Shown: positions 7,901-17,851, numbered from the stretch's first letter. The stretch is 38,055 bases of DNA from a bacterium (GCA_017480425.1 JAFVAR010000044.1:1-38055); one strand, 5' to 3'. Notes: generated by a model from the sequence alone, not told the origin. Program-made: numbers and translations.

Positions 7901-9388
7901 CTAAAACAACAAGAATTTATATTGAGACAGTTTTGGGTCAGATTTTCTTTGAGGATTGTTTTTAACAAAGGTTTTAAGAACTTTATGTGCTTTTATATAA
8001 CTCCTTTTGGTTATATACAAATTTGCCAAGTTTAGCACATAGTCTAAATTCTCCGGTTTTGCTTTTGCAAGATATTCATACTCTTCAATTGCCTTTTCTT
8101 TATTACCTTGTTTAATATAAATTTCTGCATATAAAAGATGTAACTCCGTATTATCTTTTATCTCTTCTGCTTTTTTTAAATATGCAAGAGCTATGTCATA
8201 TGAATCCGAATAAAAATAAGAAACTGCCAAATTATAAAAAATAATATATTTTGTTTCATAATCATGATCTGGAGTTAGCCGATATGCTTTTTCAAGTTTT
8301 TTTATAGCTTTTGAATATTCTTTATTTGCAGCGAGACTTTCTGCCATATCAATATATCCGCCGGGAAGAGACGGAGCATGATACACATAATTTTTTGCTT
8401 CTCTGTACTTCGCATTAACAACATCCTCATTATCGCCGACTACAAGGTAAGGAACATACTTATACCGGAGTTCATCTCCATTAGTAATATCAGGCTTAAT
8501 CATATACAGAAGATTAAATGTAATCTTATCAGATTCATCAAGTGAAACTTTCTCATCATTTTTTATAGCTTCAGAATCACGTGTCATATACATTATGCTT
8601 TTTTCATCATAACTGTGTCCCATTAAACCCAGCGCATGAAAAATTTCGTGCAAAGCCGTGTTATATATTTGGTTTGGGGTGAACAATTTTCCTTCTGGGT
8701 TATATACACTGAATTTTATATTCATGCACTCAAGAACATTTTGAGAAACAACGGGAGTCGTGTAAGCTACAACATACTTTACACCTTCTGTTGCACCACC
8801 TTTGGAATGATTATCAAAATCAACAATAATATCAGCGTTAATTGAAACATTTGAAAATTTTATTCGTCCGGAGCTTACTCTTTCCCATTCATTAAAAGCA
8901 TTGTTGATTTCCTCTATAAATTCTTTCGGAACAGAATGCGTATTTTTAAAAGAATATGTTATCGGAATTTTTCCCCAGTGCATTATTTTTTGATTATATG
9001 GAGCTTGTTTTATATAATTTTCGGGATATTTGTTGTGTATTTCCCGCTTTAAATTATGAAGGAAATATTTTGCTTCTCTTGATGCACTATCATCAATTTC
9101 ATCCTTAATTATTTTTACCAAACGTTCTTGTGCTTCAATTGTTAAAGGTGAATTTATTATTGAATTTACATATCTGCTTCTTAATTCGAAGTCTTGATTT
9201 CCTTCTGCAAAAGACTTTTCATAGTAATACAAAGCTCTTTCCGTATTATCCCTGCAATAATAAAAATCTCCGAGTTTTGAATAAAATTTTGCCGTGTTGT
9301 TTTTGAAATAAAATGCAAATAATAATGCCAAAAGCAAAACAAAATAGAAAACTATTCTTATTACTAACAAAAATTTTTGCTTAGTCAT
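7901..9388 (-). CDS. membrane-anchored matrixin-like metalloprotease with TPR repeats
   Basis: This 495-aa protein starts with an N-terminal transmembrane anchor (about 7-28), so the rest is probably outside the inner membrane. A zincin domain follows (about 130-290) with HEIFHALGLMGHS: H247, E248, H251 and H258 form a metzincin/matrixin site of the HExxHxxGxxGH form, and SIMYM (264-268) is the Met-turn. Residues of about 330-490 consist of TPR helices (repeated A-x(6-7)-Y-x-x-A patterns). A shorter TPR-like pair lies near 35-65. Such combinations suggest a protein-bound envelope protease; the substrate is unknown. Its ATG overlaps the scpB stop by 8 nt, so it is translated with scpAB, an odd partner for a condensin operon. 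Confidence 0.82.
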   Translation of the reverse strand: MTKQKFLLVIRIVFYFVLLLALLFAFYFKNNTAKFYSKLGDFYYCRDNTERALYYYEKSFAEGNQDFELRSRYVNSIINSPLTIEAQERLVKIIKDEIDDSASREAKYFLHNLKREIHNKYPENYIKQAPYNQKIMHWGKIPITYSFKNTHSVPKEFIEEINNAFNEWERVSSGRIKFSNVSINADIIVDFDNHSKGGATEGVKYVVAYTTPVVSQNVLECMNIKFSVYNPEGKLFTPNQIYNTALHEIFHALGLMGHSYDEKSIMYMTRDSEAIKNDEKVSLDESDKITFNLLYMIKPDITNGDELRYKYVPYLVVGDNEDVVNAKYREAKNYVYHAPSLPGGYIDMAESLAANKEYSKAIKKLEKAYRLTPDHDYETKYIIFYNLAVSYFYSDSYDIALAYLKKAEEIKDNTELHLLYAEIYIKQGNKEKAIEEYEYLAKAKPENLDYVLNLANLYITKRSYIKAHKVLKTFVKNNPQRKSDPKLSQYKFLLF

Positions 9389-9890
9389 CTTTTACGCCGC
9401 TATCAATATTTAAAGTCTTGACCAGAGAACGAACATCGCCTTTTAACTTAAAATATTCATTGAACTTTGGAGTTGTTTTTAAATTAAATGAGCGACCGTT
9501 TTTATCTTTATGTTTTGATATTAAACCCTTTTCCAACAACTCTTGAACATGTTCATAAGCATTGGAACCTCGTAAATCTTTTAATACTGTTTGACGAATC
9601 GGTTCTTTTAGTGCAATTACGGTCAGTGTTTTTAAAACAGGGGGTTTTAATTCAACAGGACACAATTTTTCAACAATATCCAGATGTTCTTGTTTTACCT
9701 GCAATATATACCCGTTTTCATCATCAATTTCGAGAGCACCATCTCTGGATGCATAGTCCATAATCAGCTCAAGAAGAGCCTCCTCGACATTTTCAGGAGT
9801 TTCTTCCAAAATTTCTGCTATATCATTTATTTGCAGAACTTTTGCAGTCACAAACAGAACTGCTTCAATTCTTGATTTCAACTGTTCCAT
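9381..9890 (-). CDS. scpB: segregation and condensation protein B (ScpB)
   Basis: This 169-aa kleisin-associated protein has two winged helices. The first (about 1-80) begins LKSRIEAVLFVTAKVLQINDIAEIL, the standard ScpB opening. The second includes the conserved PVLKTLTVIALKEPIRQTVLKDLRG region and LLEKGLISKHKDKNGRSFNLKTT. It binds ScpA as a dimer and regulates the SMC ATPase complex. The length is typical or slightly short. Its start lies 26 nt inside scpA and its end overlaps the next gene, so scpA, scpB and the matrixin gene are clearly one operon. Confidence 0.93.
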   Translation of the reverse strand: MEQLKSRIEAVLFVTAKVLQINDIAEILEETPENVEEALLELIMDYASRDGALEIDDENGYILQVKQEHLDIVEKLCPVELKPPVLKTLTVIALKEPIRQTVLKDLRGSNAYEHVQELLEKGLISKHKDKNGRSFNLKTTPKFNEYFKLKGDVRSLVKTLNIDSGVKDD

Positions 9891-10773
9891 TTTCTTCCTT
9901 TTGCTCTGCTAAAATACTTTTTGCGTTTTCTACACTTTCAAAAAATGAGTTATTGGCTCCATCTTCTGTTGGTAAGGCTTTGTTTGTACCTTCACGTTTT
10001 ACCACATACAAATCTGAATAGAATTCATCTTGCTCTAAATCATAGTCACTGTCGGCCGTTAAAAATAATAATGAAATATATGCACTGATTCTATCCATAC
10101 CAAGCAATGTCAACTCGTTCAGTTCGATTTTATCCTGACGACTCAAAATTTCTTCAAGATTGTCTCTTAATCTTGCTACACCCTGCTCTATATACTCATC
10201 ATGCGCAAGATTAATTATATCTTCCGGAGATAATCTCGAATAGTTTTGAACTCTACGTTTTGCTCTTTCATGAGCATTTTTGAGAGACTGCTTTTTATCC
10301 AACATCTCATAAAATTCCAATTGGCGAATCAAGTCTCTCAATGTAACAACACGATTGTGATTCAATCTTACTGATGTACGCCTTTGAAGAACCTCATCAA
10401 TAGAAATTACATTATTCGTAGGAATATATTCTTCATTGTCATAATCTAACTGTTCATCATCCGAATAATTAAAATCATCTTCGTGCTGCGGCTCAAAATC
10501 CATTACATCGATACCTTCAAGCACATTTGATTTTAATTTTAAAAGAATAGCAGCAAATAGCAACGTTCTGCCTGTTAAGCGCAAATTTTGAGCTTTTGAT
10601 TGAAAAAGGTGCATTAAATATTTGTCGGTAACATCGACAATATTAACGTTCCAAGGGTCTATTTTACCCTGTTTGGCCATATTAACAAGAATCTCTATCC
10701 CGTCAACTTCAGCCTCGTGAACAAAGTTTTCTTGCTGTGGCATATTCATACTATCTACATTATTTGCTACCAT
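9865..10773 (-). CDS. scpA: segregation and condensation protein A (ScpA kleisin)
   Basis: This 302-aa kleisin has the ScpA N-terminal domain (about 18-100: G-I-E-I-L-V-N-M-A-K, then DPWNVNIVDVTDKYL and LTGRTLLFAAILLKLKS) that binds the SMC neck. An acidic linker (about 95-125) is followed by the mid-region and a C-terminal winged helix (about 190-250, ending in the DYDLEQDEFYSDLYVV block) that binds the SMC head. An additional 50-residue hydrophilic tail is present. AAAAGGTGAT precedes the ATG. smc lies 490 nt upstream on the same strand, with one small opposite-strand gene between, so the whole complex is encoded together. Confidence 0.93.
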   Translation of the reverse strand: MVANNVDSMNMPQQENFVHEAEVDGIEILVNMAKQGKIDPWNVNIVDVTDKYLMHLFQSKAQNLRLTGRTLLFAAILLKLKSNVLEGIDVMDFEPQHEDDFNYSDDEQLDYDNEEYIPTNNVISIDEVLQRRTSVRLNHNRVVTLRDLIRQLEFYEMLDKKQSLKNAHERAKRRVQNYSRLSPEDIINLAHDEYIEQGVARLRDNLEEILSRQDKIELNELTLLGMDRISAYISLLFLTADSDYDLEQDEFYSDLYVVKREGTNKALPTEDGANNSFFESVENAKSILAEQKEENGTVEIKN

Positions 10774-11031
10774 ATCACCTTTTAATCAAGTTATACTCAA
10801 CCTGAAATCATTCTACATTATATCTTATCTTCATAACTCCTCTATATTGAGGAATTTAAATTTATTGGGTATATTCACCTCTCCCTTTGCCAATTATAGC
10901 ATAATTAAGGGTTTATTACACCATAATTATTTTATTTTTTGATTAAGTTTTGTAAATATTTTAGCTATAACAAGCAATTTTACAGATTTATTGGCATTTT
11001 CATTAGTAACAAAAAATGAAAGGCGCACAAG

Positions 11032-11256
11032 ATGAATTCCATATCAAATTTTCGTGTAAATACTACTTTTCAAAAAATTCAAAATATTAAACTTGCAAAA
11101 CAACAATGCATAAACACAGATCAAGAACCAAGCATTTCTTTTCATGGTAAAAATTTAAAAAGAAAACGAGCACCCAAGACATTTGGAGAAGCTATACAAA
11201 AATATCTTTTTAAAATACTTAAAAAATTCTTTAACTTATATGGCGGAAGTTTATAA
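11032..11256 (+). CDS. 74-aa hypothetical protein with ISFHGK tag
   Basis: A small basic protein (pI clearly high) of unknown function. It begins MNSISN and has ISFHGK at residues 35-40, the F-x-G tag found in other lineage-specific proteins here. The rest is Lys/Arg/Phe-rich (FKILKKFFNLYGG) and could be an amphipathic helix. A GAAAGG ribosome site stands about 10 nt before the ATG. It lies between scpA (divergent, 258-nt gap) and the smc stop (convergent, 7-nt gap). TTAAGT and TATAAC blocks with 17-nt spacing upstream are a weak promoter candidate. Confidence 0.65.
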   Translation: MNSISNFRVNTTFQKIQNIKLAKQQCINTDQEPSISFHGKNLKRKRAPKTFGEAIQKYLFKILKKFFNLYGGSL

Positions 11257-11263
11257 ATTATAA

Positions 11264-14200
11264 TTAATCTCTAAGTTTTACTCCCGTAACTTTTGATATA
11301 CCTTTTTCTTTTTGTGTTACGCCAATAGTTCTGTTTGCAGATTCAATCATCGGTTTTCTATGGCTTACTACTATAAACTGAGTTGATTCAGACTGAGATT
11401 GAACAATATGTGCAAGTTTTTCAACATTAATACCATCCAAGCTCGCATCAACTTCATCGAAAGCGTAGAAAGGCGCAGGCATATATTTTTGAATTGCGAA
11501 AACAAATGCTAATGCGGTTAAAGCCTTTTCTCCTCCGGACATACCTGCCAAGCGCTGTTTTTTCTTATCTCTTGGCTGCGCCTCTATATCCAATCCGCCC
11601 TCAAATGGTTTTTCTTCATTTTCCAAGATTAAAGTGCCTTCTCCATCAGATAATTTGTGGAAAATATCTTTAAAATTTTCATTAAGCGCACTGTATGTTT
11701 TCAAGAAAGTTTCTTTCTTTAAATCCTCATACCCTTTCATTCGCTCCAGAATTTGTGCTCTTTCGGAAGAAAGTGTTTCTATTTGTGTCTGAAGTTCAGC
11801 TTGTCTTGCAGAGACATTTTCATAATCTTCCAAAGCCTTCATGTTAACAGCACCCAACTCATCCATTCTCTTTTGCAAACGTTGAATACGATTTGTAATC
11901 TCATCAATAGACATCTCAACCGGAGACAGTTCATTAATATTAATTCCTGCATCCGTCAGGATATTCTTAGTTTCTTCTAACTGCGGTTCAAGTTCTCTTC
12001 TTCTTGCCTTAAATGATTCTATTTGCTCCGCAATTTTTTCTATATCCGAAGCTTTTAAGTTTCTTTGCGTTTCAATTTCGACTAAATCCTTGTTTATATC
12101 ATCCCTTTGTTTCAAAAGTTCACCAAGTTTATCTGTTATTTCCTTAATTTGGACATCCAAAACTTCCAGTTGCTCACTTAACCCTTTAATTTCTTCTGCA
12201 AATTTTGCTTTATCAAGTTCCAAATCCTTATTTGTTGCAATTGAACGTTCTATTGTCTCATTATGTGTTTTAATTGTAGTATGTATAAAATCAATCCGTT
12301 GATGCAAACCTTCAATTTCATTATTTGCATCTGCAAGATTTTTTTCATAACGCTTAATCTCTGATTCTACTCCTGCTGTTTTTTCTTTTAAATCTTTTAA
12401 ATCAGAATCATTCATCAATTTTTCAACATCTTGAATTGCTGTCTGAACATCTGTCATCTTTTCTGAAAGTATAATGTGTTCTTCTTCAATTTTATCAAGA
12501 TTCTTTTCTAATGCCGAAATTTCCGGCTCAGTAGTTTTTATAAATTGAGACTTCGCATCTATATCAGATTGAGTACTTGCAAAACTCGTTTCCAAATTTG
12601 AAAGTTCCATCTTAGCTTTATTAAATTCTGTCGTTGAAACAGAATACTTCGCACGCACATCTTCCATTTTAGTCTCTAAATCAGAGCGCTTATTTTGCAA
12701 CGATGCGTACTTGGTTTCCATTTCCTTTAATCTTTCACGATAAGTCTCAAGTTCACTATCTGAGTTTTGAGCGAATTTTAGTCCAGATTTACGCACTGTA
12801 CCGCCTGTTATAGAACCTGATTTTTCAAATAAATCACCGGATAAAGTTACCATTCTGTATTTCCCAATTAATTTATGGGCAGTTTCTCTGTCTTCAACGA
12901 CAAGAGTATCTCCAACCGCATAATAAAAAGCATTCAAATACTCTTCGTCAAAATCAATCAGATTTATTGCAAAATCTACAACACCTTTATCTTTGGGCAA
13001 GTTTATACTTTTAGGACACTTAACAATTTTATTAAGTGGTATAAAAGTTGCCCTTCCTGCGTTTGAAGATTTTAACAGCTCGATACAAGTCGATGCGACA
13101 TGCTCATCATCAACTACTATATGCGCCATTCTTGCACCTACAGCAATTTCCATAGCGGTTGAATACTCTTCGTCTACTTTTCCAAGTTTCATAAGCGGAG
13201 CGTGAACTCCTCTTATGTTTGCGTTTACAACTGTATCAACCGCACGTCCGAGGTTAGCTTCCTCGTTCGCTTGCTTAGTTGCTTCAAGCATATAAATCTT
13301 TTTACGTGCTGAGACAAGGTCATAGTCCATGTCTGTGATTTCATTTTTAGTTTTATCCAAGTCATACAATGTGTTTTTAAGGATAATTTTAAAATCGTCA
13401 AGTTCTTTACCTAATTGCTCTATTAAAAGCTCTTTTGAAGTCTTCGTTTCTGAAAAATTCGCTTTAAAATTTTCTAATTCCAACAATTTTTGATTTGCTT
13501 CTTCCAAAGCTTTCTTTTTTGATGAAAGCTCAGCTTCCATTGGCGCTTGCTTTTGAATAAGTTTTGTTTCTTTATCTTGATATTCCTCAAGTTCTTTTCT
13601 TAATAAATTACGCTTTTCAATATGCTTTTCTGCGGTCTCATTTAAGCCTGACATGTCTTCTAATATTTTATGCAAAATTGCTTTCTGTTCTTCAATATTT
13701 TTTTCGATGCCTTTTATTTCATCTTGCTTTAACGAAATTTTTAGTTCTGAATCTTTTATTTTACTGTTTTGAACTTCAATACCATTTTTAGTATTCTCAA
13801 TCGTTTTTAAGTTATCTTGTATTTGTTTATCAGCAAACGCAATCGAAGAATTTTTACGGGAAATTGAACCTTTTAATTCTTCCGCCTTTTGCTTTAATTC
13901 CAGCTGATGCGCTTCACCTTTCTCTTTTATTGTTGCAGAAAGCTCTTCATATTTTTCTTTTACAAGCTTTAAACGTTCTTCCAAGTCTTTGGACTTTAGC
14001 TCTTCTTCTTTTTTGCGTTTTGTAAATTCCAAAATATTTTCATGCGCTTTTTCCAGATTTCTTCTTAAATCAAAGAACTTAACTGTATTTATCTGACTCT
14101 CCAGCCCTGTTTTTTCGTCTTTTAATTTTTTGTACTTAAGAGCAACCTCTTTTTCTTCTTTCAACTGCTCTAAACGTGTATTTACTTCATTTAAAATCAG

Positions 14201-14755
14201 AGTAGAATTCACTACACGCTTTTCAACCGTTTCCAATTCATTAGTTGCCTGCTCTATTCTCCTGTCGAAGTCCGCAACACCTGCAATTTCGTCAATAATT
14301 TTTCTGCGCTCACCTGATGTACAGTTAGTAATACTCATTACATCACCTTGCATCATTACGTTATAACTATTTGGAGTAATATTATATTTTTCAAGCCTTG
14401 CATGAACATCAGATAAGGTTACAATCTTATCGTCCATATAATAAATACTGTTAAAGCCTTGAGAAGATTTTCTGATTCTTCTTGCTACTGAAAAATCACC
14501 TTCTTCAGTATCTCCAAATGTTACCTTTACATACGCTTCATTTCGTTTATTATAAGTTGATATTAAATGAAATAATTTCTCTGCACGCAAAGTCCTACTT
14601 GTAGACAAACCTAATGCAAAAAGAATACTGTCTATAATATTGCTTTTTCCTGAACCGTTTGGTCCTGAAATTGTAGTGAAGCCCTTCAGCATTGGTATGT
14701 CAACTTTATTTGCAAATGACTTAAAGTTGTCGACTTCCAGTTGTTTTATGTACAT
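11264..14755 (-). CDS. smc: chromosome segregation ATPase SMC
   Basis: This full-length 1163-aa SMC protein has the N-terminal ATPase half with Walker A GPNGSGKS at 31-38 and the Q-loop/arginine region near 140-165. A long coiled coil (about 170-500) follows, then a hinge domain (about 510-660, RGVHAPLMKLGKV through GSITGGTVRKSGLKF), the returning coiled coil (about 670-1010), and the C-terminal half with signature LAGMSGGEKALTALAF and Walker B FYAFDEVDASLD. With ScpA and ScpB it forms the bacterial condensin that extrudes DNA loops and aids segregation. GGAGAAGGG precedes the ATG. Its stop converges on the small plus-strand gene 7 nt away with no clear terminator between. Confidence 0.97.
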   Translation of the reverse strand: MYIKQLEVDNFKSFANKVDIPMLKGFTTISGPNGSGKSNIIDSILFALGLSTSRTLRAEKLFHLISTYNKRNEAYVKVTFGDTEEGDFSVARRIRKSSQGFNSIYYMDDKIVTLSDVHARLEKYNITPNSYNVMMQGDVMSITNCTSGERRKIIDEIAGVADFDRRIEQATNELETVEKRVVNSTLILNEVNTRLEQLKEEKEVALKYKKLKDEKTGLESQINTVKFFDLRRNLEKAHENILEFTKRKKEEELKSKDLEERLKLVKEKYEELSATIKEKGEAHQLELKQKAEELKGSISRKNSSIAFADKQIQDNLKTIENTKNGIEVQNSKIKDSELKISLKQDEIKGIEKNIEEQKAILHKILEDMSGLNETAEKHIEKRNLLRKELEEYQDKETKLIQKQAPMEAELSSKKKALEEANQKLLELENFKANFSETKTSKELLIEQLGKELDDFKIILKNTLYDLDKTKNEITDMDYDLVSARKKIYMLEATKQANEEANLGRAVDTVVNANIRGVHAPLMKLGKVDEEYSTAMEIAVGARMAHIVVDDEHVASTCIELLKSSNAGRATFIPLNKIVKCPKSINLPKDKGVVDFAINLIDFDEEYLNAFYYAVGDTLVVEDRETAHKLIGKYRMVTLSGDLFEKSGSITGGTVRKSGLKFAQNSDSELETYRERLKEMETKYASLQNKRSDLETKMEDVRAKYSVSTTEFNKAKMELSNLETSFASTQSDIDAKSQFIKTTEPEISALEKNLDKIEEEHIILSEKMTDVQTAIQDVEKLMNDSDLKDLKEKTAGVESEIKRYEKNLADANNEIEGLHQRIDFIHTTIKTHNETIERSIATNKDLELDKAKFAEEIKGLSEQLEVLDVQIKEITDKLGELLKQRDDINKDLVEIETQRNLKASDIEKIAEQIESFKARRRELEPQLEETKNILTDAGININELSPVEMSIDEITNRIQRLQKRMDELGAVNMKALEDYENVSARQAELQTQIETLSSERAQILERMKGYEDLKKETFLKTYSALNENFKDIFHKLSDGEGTLILENEEKPFEGGLDIEAQPRDKKKQRLAGMSGGEKALTALAFVFAIQKYMPAPFYAFDEVDASLDGINVEKLAHIVQSQSESTQFIVVSHRKPMIESANRTIGVTQKEKGISKVTGVKLRD

Positions 14756-14862
14756 TTAATCCCTTCTCCACGCTCTAAATAGCTAGCTATTATTAACATT
14801 TAATCATTAAACCCGTGTCATGTCAATGTATTAAGCACTGTAAAGAGTTTATAGAATTGCAA

Positions 14863-14895
14863 AAGAAAAGCCCCTTTTACAAAGGAGCTTTTCTT
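14863..14895 (-). terminator. intrinsic terminator after the TpsB-type gene
   Basis: Arms 14863-14877 and 14881-14895 pair at 14 of 15 positions around a 3-nt loop. On the minus strand the descending arm ends in CTTTTCTT. It lies 18 nt past the stop of the minus-strand outer-membrane transporter gene and separates it from smc. Confidence 0.75.
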
Positions 14896-14913
14896 GAATA
14901 AACATCTAAAACA

Positions 14914-16716
14914 TTACAGTTTCTGTGGATTTCTTAGCGGTATTAATCTGTCTAAGTCACCGTTAACAGAGAAGTAGAATCTTGCAGTACTTTCCCCATA
15001 GTGTTTGTGACCGAGAGGGAAACCTACACCCACTTGACCTGTTAACCAATCAGCAAATGTAATATATGTACCAAAACCTACAGAATGTAAGAATGATTGT
15101 TCATAATTATATGGTTTTCTGTGGAAACTATTTTTATTTTCACCAACCCAACCGAAATCATAGAACGCTGCAAGTTTGATTCTTTCATCAATCTTAGGAG
15201 CAATCTTGTTCAAGAACGGAATTGGGAATCTGTATTCTACAGTACCGGTTACACCGTAATCACCCAGCAATTCAGCAGGTTGATAGCCTCTTAATGTATA
15301 TGGACCGCCAATTTGCATTTGTTCAGCAGCAAACAACGAATCCGGTGAATATTGACCGTTAACACGAATTATACCAAAGCTTCTTGCAAATAATCTTTGA
15401 ACACGTGTTGCACCCGCAGTAACTTTGAAGAATGTCTTATCAGATCCTGATCTTTCTCCTGCAAAGTTACCATAATCCTTGCCGCCCATACCAAAGTCAA
15501 CGCCAACATTACCAATCCAACGACCATAACTATCATCTGTCATACCATACAAGCCTGAACGCCATACATGTAAATTATAGTGTGACAATTTTAAGTGTTG
15601 ATCAGTAAAGTTAGATGATGTATTTGCATTTACAAAATCATAACCCGTAAAGAATACTAAATCTGATTTTGCAGTTTGAATTAACGGTTGAGTCAATTTA
15701 AAGAAGTAACTTTGCGCATTACCTTTTACATTTAATGATTTGTATGGTCCGCCTAATCTTACGTGCGAGTCATTAAAATCAAATGACAATCTTGTGCCAT
15801 ATGAAGACACCGGAAGCGAGTAACCTGCCATCCAGCCTGTAGCACCTGAAGATAAAACAGTACCACCATATATCTTGTCGCCCAAACCGGTTAAGTTATC
15901 CATGCCTACTAGGAATGAAACTCTTTGAGCTCCTGTATATGAACGACCGTAGTCATCATATCCTACATTTAAGTTAACAGGGAATCTGTCACGAACATTA
16001 AGTGTAATTTCTGTATTTTCATCACCTTCTGCTTGTCTTTCGATTTCTGTTTGAACTTGAACGTAGTCTTCTTTATTAATTTCCTTCATTGCTCTTTGAA
16101 GGTTTTTAGCATTAAATACATCACCTTCTCTTAAGCCTGCTTTACCCATAATGATATGTTTTAAGTACCACTCACGAGTCCATTTTTCACCTTCAATATT
16201 CAAATCACCGACTTTACTTTCGATAATTTTGATAGTTGCAACACCATCTACAATTCTTTGAGGCGGAACTGTTGCATATGATGTCAAATAGCCCTTTGAA
16301 CGGTATAAATTTGTAACTTTTGAACAAACTTCAAGAAGTTCATCAAAATAAACATCCTCACCCAAAACTTCTAATGCAAGTTTTTCTAACTCAGCACTCG
16401 AAATTTTTGTGTTACCTTCAAAGTTGATTTTTTCAAGTAAAAAGTGAGGGTTGTACAGCATACCTTCACGAGCTTGATTCTCTTCTACAGTAGCATCATA
16501 GATTTGTTCATCTTTAGTAACGTCATCCAGAGATTGAACATATCCTTTGTCGACTCTGTAATTTTTTTCATTCTCCATGCCGGAAGTATTAATAGCTCCG
16601 GCATTGTTTCCGCCCGTGTACACTGCGGCAGGAAACGTTGCAGTCGGATCAGCTTGTACTTGTGTCATAGACAAGATACATACCGCTGCGATCAAATAAC
16701 TTAAGTGTTTCTTCAT
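14914..16716 (-). CDS. ShlB/FhaC/TpsB-type outer-membrane transporter (Omp85 superfamily)
   Basis: The ATG at 16716 is chosen over an upstream in-frame one because it gives a clean signal peptide (MKKHLSYLIAAVCILS..., cleavage near VQA/DP) and has AGGA upstream; the protein is then 600 aa. After a short linker come a POTRA_2-type domain (about 70-150, INFEGNTKISSAELEKLALE) and a second POTRA (about 155-225). The remainder is a 16-strand beta-barrel with the Omp85 L6-loop tetrad LRGY near residue 475, in GGPYTLRGYQPAE. TpsB proteins secrete large beta-helical TpsA exoproteins; no such partner is in this window. A TamA/BamA-like insertase is the alternative, but the POTRA arrangement favours TpsB. 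Its presence shows an outer membrane. A terminator follows. Confidence 0.85.
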   Translation of the reverse strand: MKKHLSYLIAAVCILSMTQVQADPTATFPAAVYTGGNNAGAINTSGMENEKNYRVDKGYVQSLDDVTKDEQIYDATVEENQAREGMLYNPHFLLEKINFEGNTKISSAELEKLALEVLGEDVYFDELLEVCSKVTNLYRSKGYLTSYATVPPQRIVDGVATIKIIESKVGDLNIEGEKWTREWYLKHIIMGKAGLREGDVFNAKNLQRAMKEINKEDYVQVQTEIERQAEGDENTEITLNVRDRFPVNLNVGYDDYGRSYTGAQRVSFLVGMDNLTGLGDKIYGGTVLSSGATGWMAGYSLPVSSYGTRLSFDFNDSHVRLGGPYKSLNVKGNAQSYFFKLTQPLIQTAKSDLVFFTGYDFVNANTSSNFTDQHLKLSHYNLHVWRSGLYGMTDDSYGRWIGNVGVDFGMGGKDYGNFAGERSGSDKTFFKVTAGATRVQRLFARSFGIIRVNGQYSPDSLFAAEQMQIGGPYTLRGYQPAELLGDYGVTGTVEYRFPIPFLNKIAPKIDERIKLAAFYDFGWVGENKNSFHRKPYNYEQSFLHSVGFGTYITFADWLTGQVGVGFPLGHKHYGESTARFYFSVNGDLDRLIPLRNPQKL

Positions 16717-16971
16717 ATTTCCATTTCCTAAATTATAATATTGGGTCATTACTTTTTACTTTACTACAATTAACATTATATTTTAAAGAAAAGTTCAAAA
16801 CAAATTTAATTGCTCAATTGTAACGAAATATTAACCATACATATGGATATTCTAACTCATTTATTAATTTTTGTAAAGGTATTTATATATTAGTGTTATA
16901 AACTGTCAAGATTGTGGAACTATCAAGTATACAGACGCTTTACAAAAATTTACAGATAAGGAGCATATATT

Positions 16972-17280
16972 TTGATTCAAGCAATTAGTCCGGTTGGAGG
17001 ATACGTCGACTCTGAATACATGAAGATACTTCAAGAACTTATGAAGCTCGGTATTGCACCAAGCGGAAATAAGTCAATTGATAAAGCTAAACTTGAACAA
17101 GCAAAACAAGAATTAATCGAAAAAATTAAAACAAAAGAAAATAATGATTTAAACGAAAATAAAACTCAACCGCCAAATCCGGTTGATGGAACTGACAATT
17201 CTAAAAGAGCCGAAATGGAAGAACAAAGGTTGGGCGCTATGACAGTCGCTGAATTAAACAGACTATACTTTCACATATAA
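16972..17280 (+). CDS. 102-aa hypothetical protein, TTG start
   Basis: A hydrophilic, largely helical protein of unknown function (MIQAISPVGGYVDSEY, then a Lys/Glu-rich helix, a Pro/Asn linker, and a C-terminal helix ending LNRLYFHI). The start is TTG, supported by a good AAGGAG site 10 nt upstream and the absence of an ATG in a suitable place. It has no signal peptide or membrane segment. Its stop and that of the convergent O-methyltransferase gene are one base apart, leaving no room for a terminator. The opening I-x-x-I-x-P resembles but does not match the F-x-G tag family. Confidence 0.7.
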   Translation: MIQAISPVGGYVDSEYMKILQELMKLGIAPSGNKSIDKAKLEQAKQELIEKIKTKENNDLNENKTQPPNPVDGTDNSKRAEMEEQRLGAMTVAELNRLYFHI

Positions 17281-17281
17281 T

Positions 17282-17851
17282 TCAAGAATTTCGATATGCT
17301 ACAAGAATTCCTCCGGGAACTTCAACTATTTCATACTGAAATTCCTCATCAGCATCTACTGCATCTATGAATGTTTGGACTTTTTGAGCATGTGAAATTA
17401 TATTATCCGCAACAATCATTGCTTTTCTTGTTAAATGCGGCTTTACAAGATTAAAATATTCCACATATTCCCGCTTGTTTGCATCTATAAAAACAAAGTC
17501 AAAAACATCAGAATCGTCAAAAGATTTAATCACATCACATGCAGAACCTTGGAGCGGTATTACAATATCTTCAACTCCGCATATTTTAAAATTTTCTTTT
17601 GCTATACTCTGACGTTTATCATAGAACTCAATTGTTGTAAGCTTTCCTCCGGTTTCTTTCAGTGCTTTTGCCAGCCACAATCCTGAATAACCGTTTGACG
17701 TTCCTATTTCAAGAACACTTTTTGCATTCATCATTTTAACAAACATGTTTAAAAGAATGCCGGTTTTACGGGGAATATTCCAAAAGTCCTTTTGAGTTTT
17801 TTCTAATTCCTTTAAGACGTTTGAAGTCGTCTCATCAATCAATATGTCCAT
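17282..17851 (-). CDS. class I SAM-dependent O-methyltransferase (COMT/COG4122 family)
   Basis: This 189-aa methyltransferase is near normal or slightly short for the bacterial O-methyltransferase family 3. SAM motif I is VLEIGTSNGYSGLWLA (about 56-71), followed by the acidic end of strand 2 (LTTIEF), FDFVFIDANKREYVEYF with the metal-binding Asp, and MIVADNII with the conserved Asp-Asn metal ligands. These features fit a divalent-metal-dependent catechol-type O-methyltransferase; the acceptor is unknown. It is 8 nt after the beta-propeller gene and ends the grpE-dnaJ transcription run. The ribosome site (TTAGGT) is modest. Confidence 0.85.
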   Translation of the reverse strand: MDILIDETTSNVLKELEKTQKDFWNIPRKTGILLNMFVKMMNAKSVLEIGTSNGYSGLWLAKALKETGGKLTTIEFYDKRQSIAKENFKICGVEDIVIPLQGSACDVIKSFDDSDVFDFVFIDANKREYVEYFNLVKPHLTRKAMIVADNIISHAQKVQTFIDAVDADEEFQYEIVEVPGGILVAYRNS

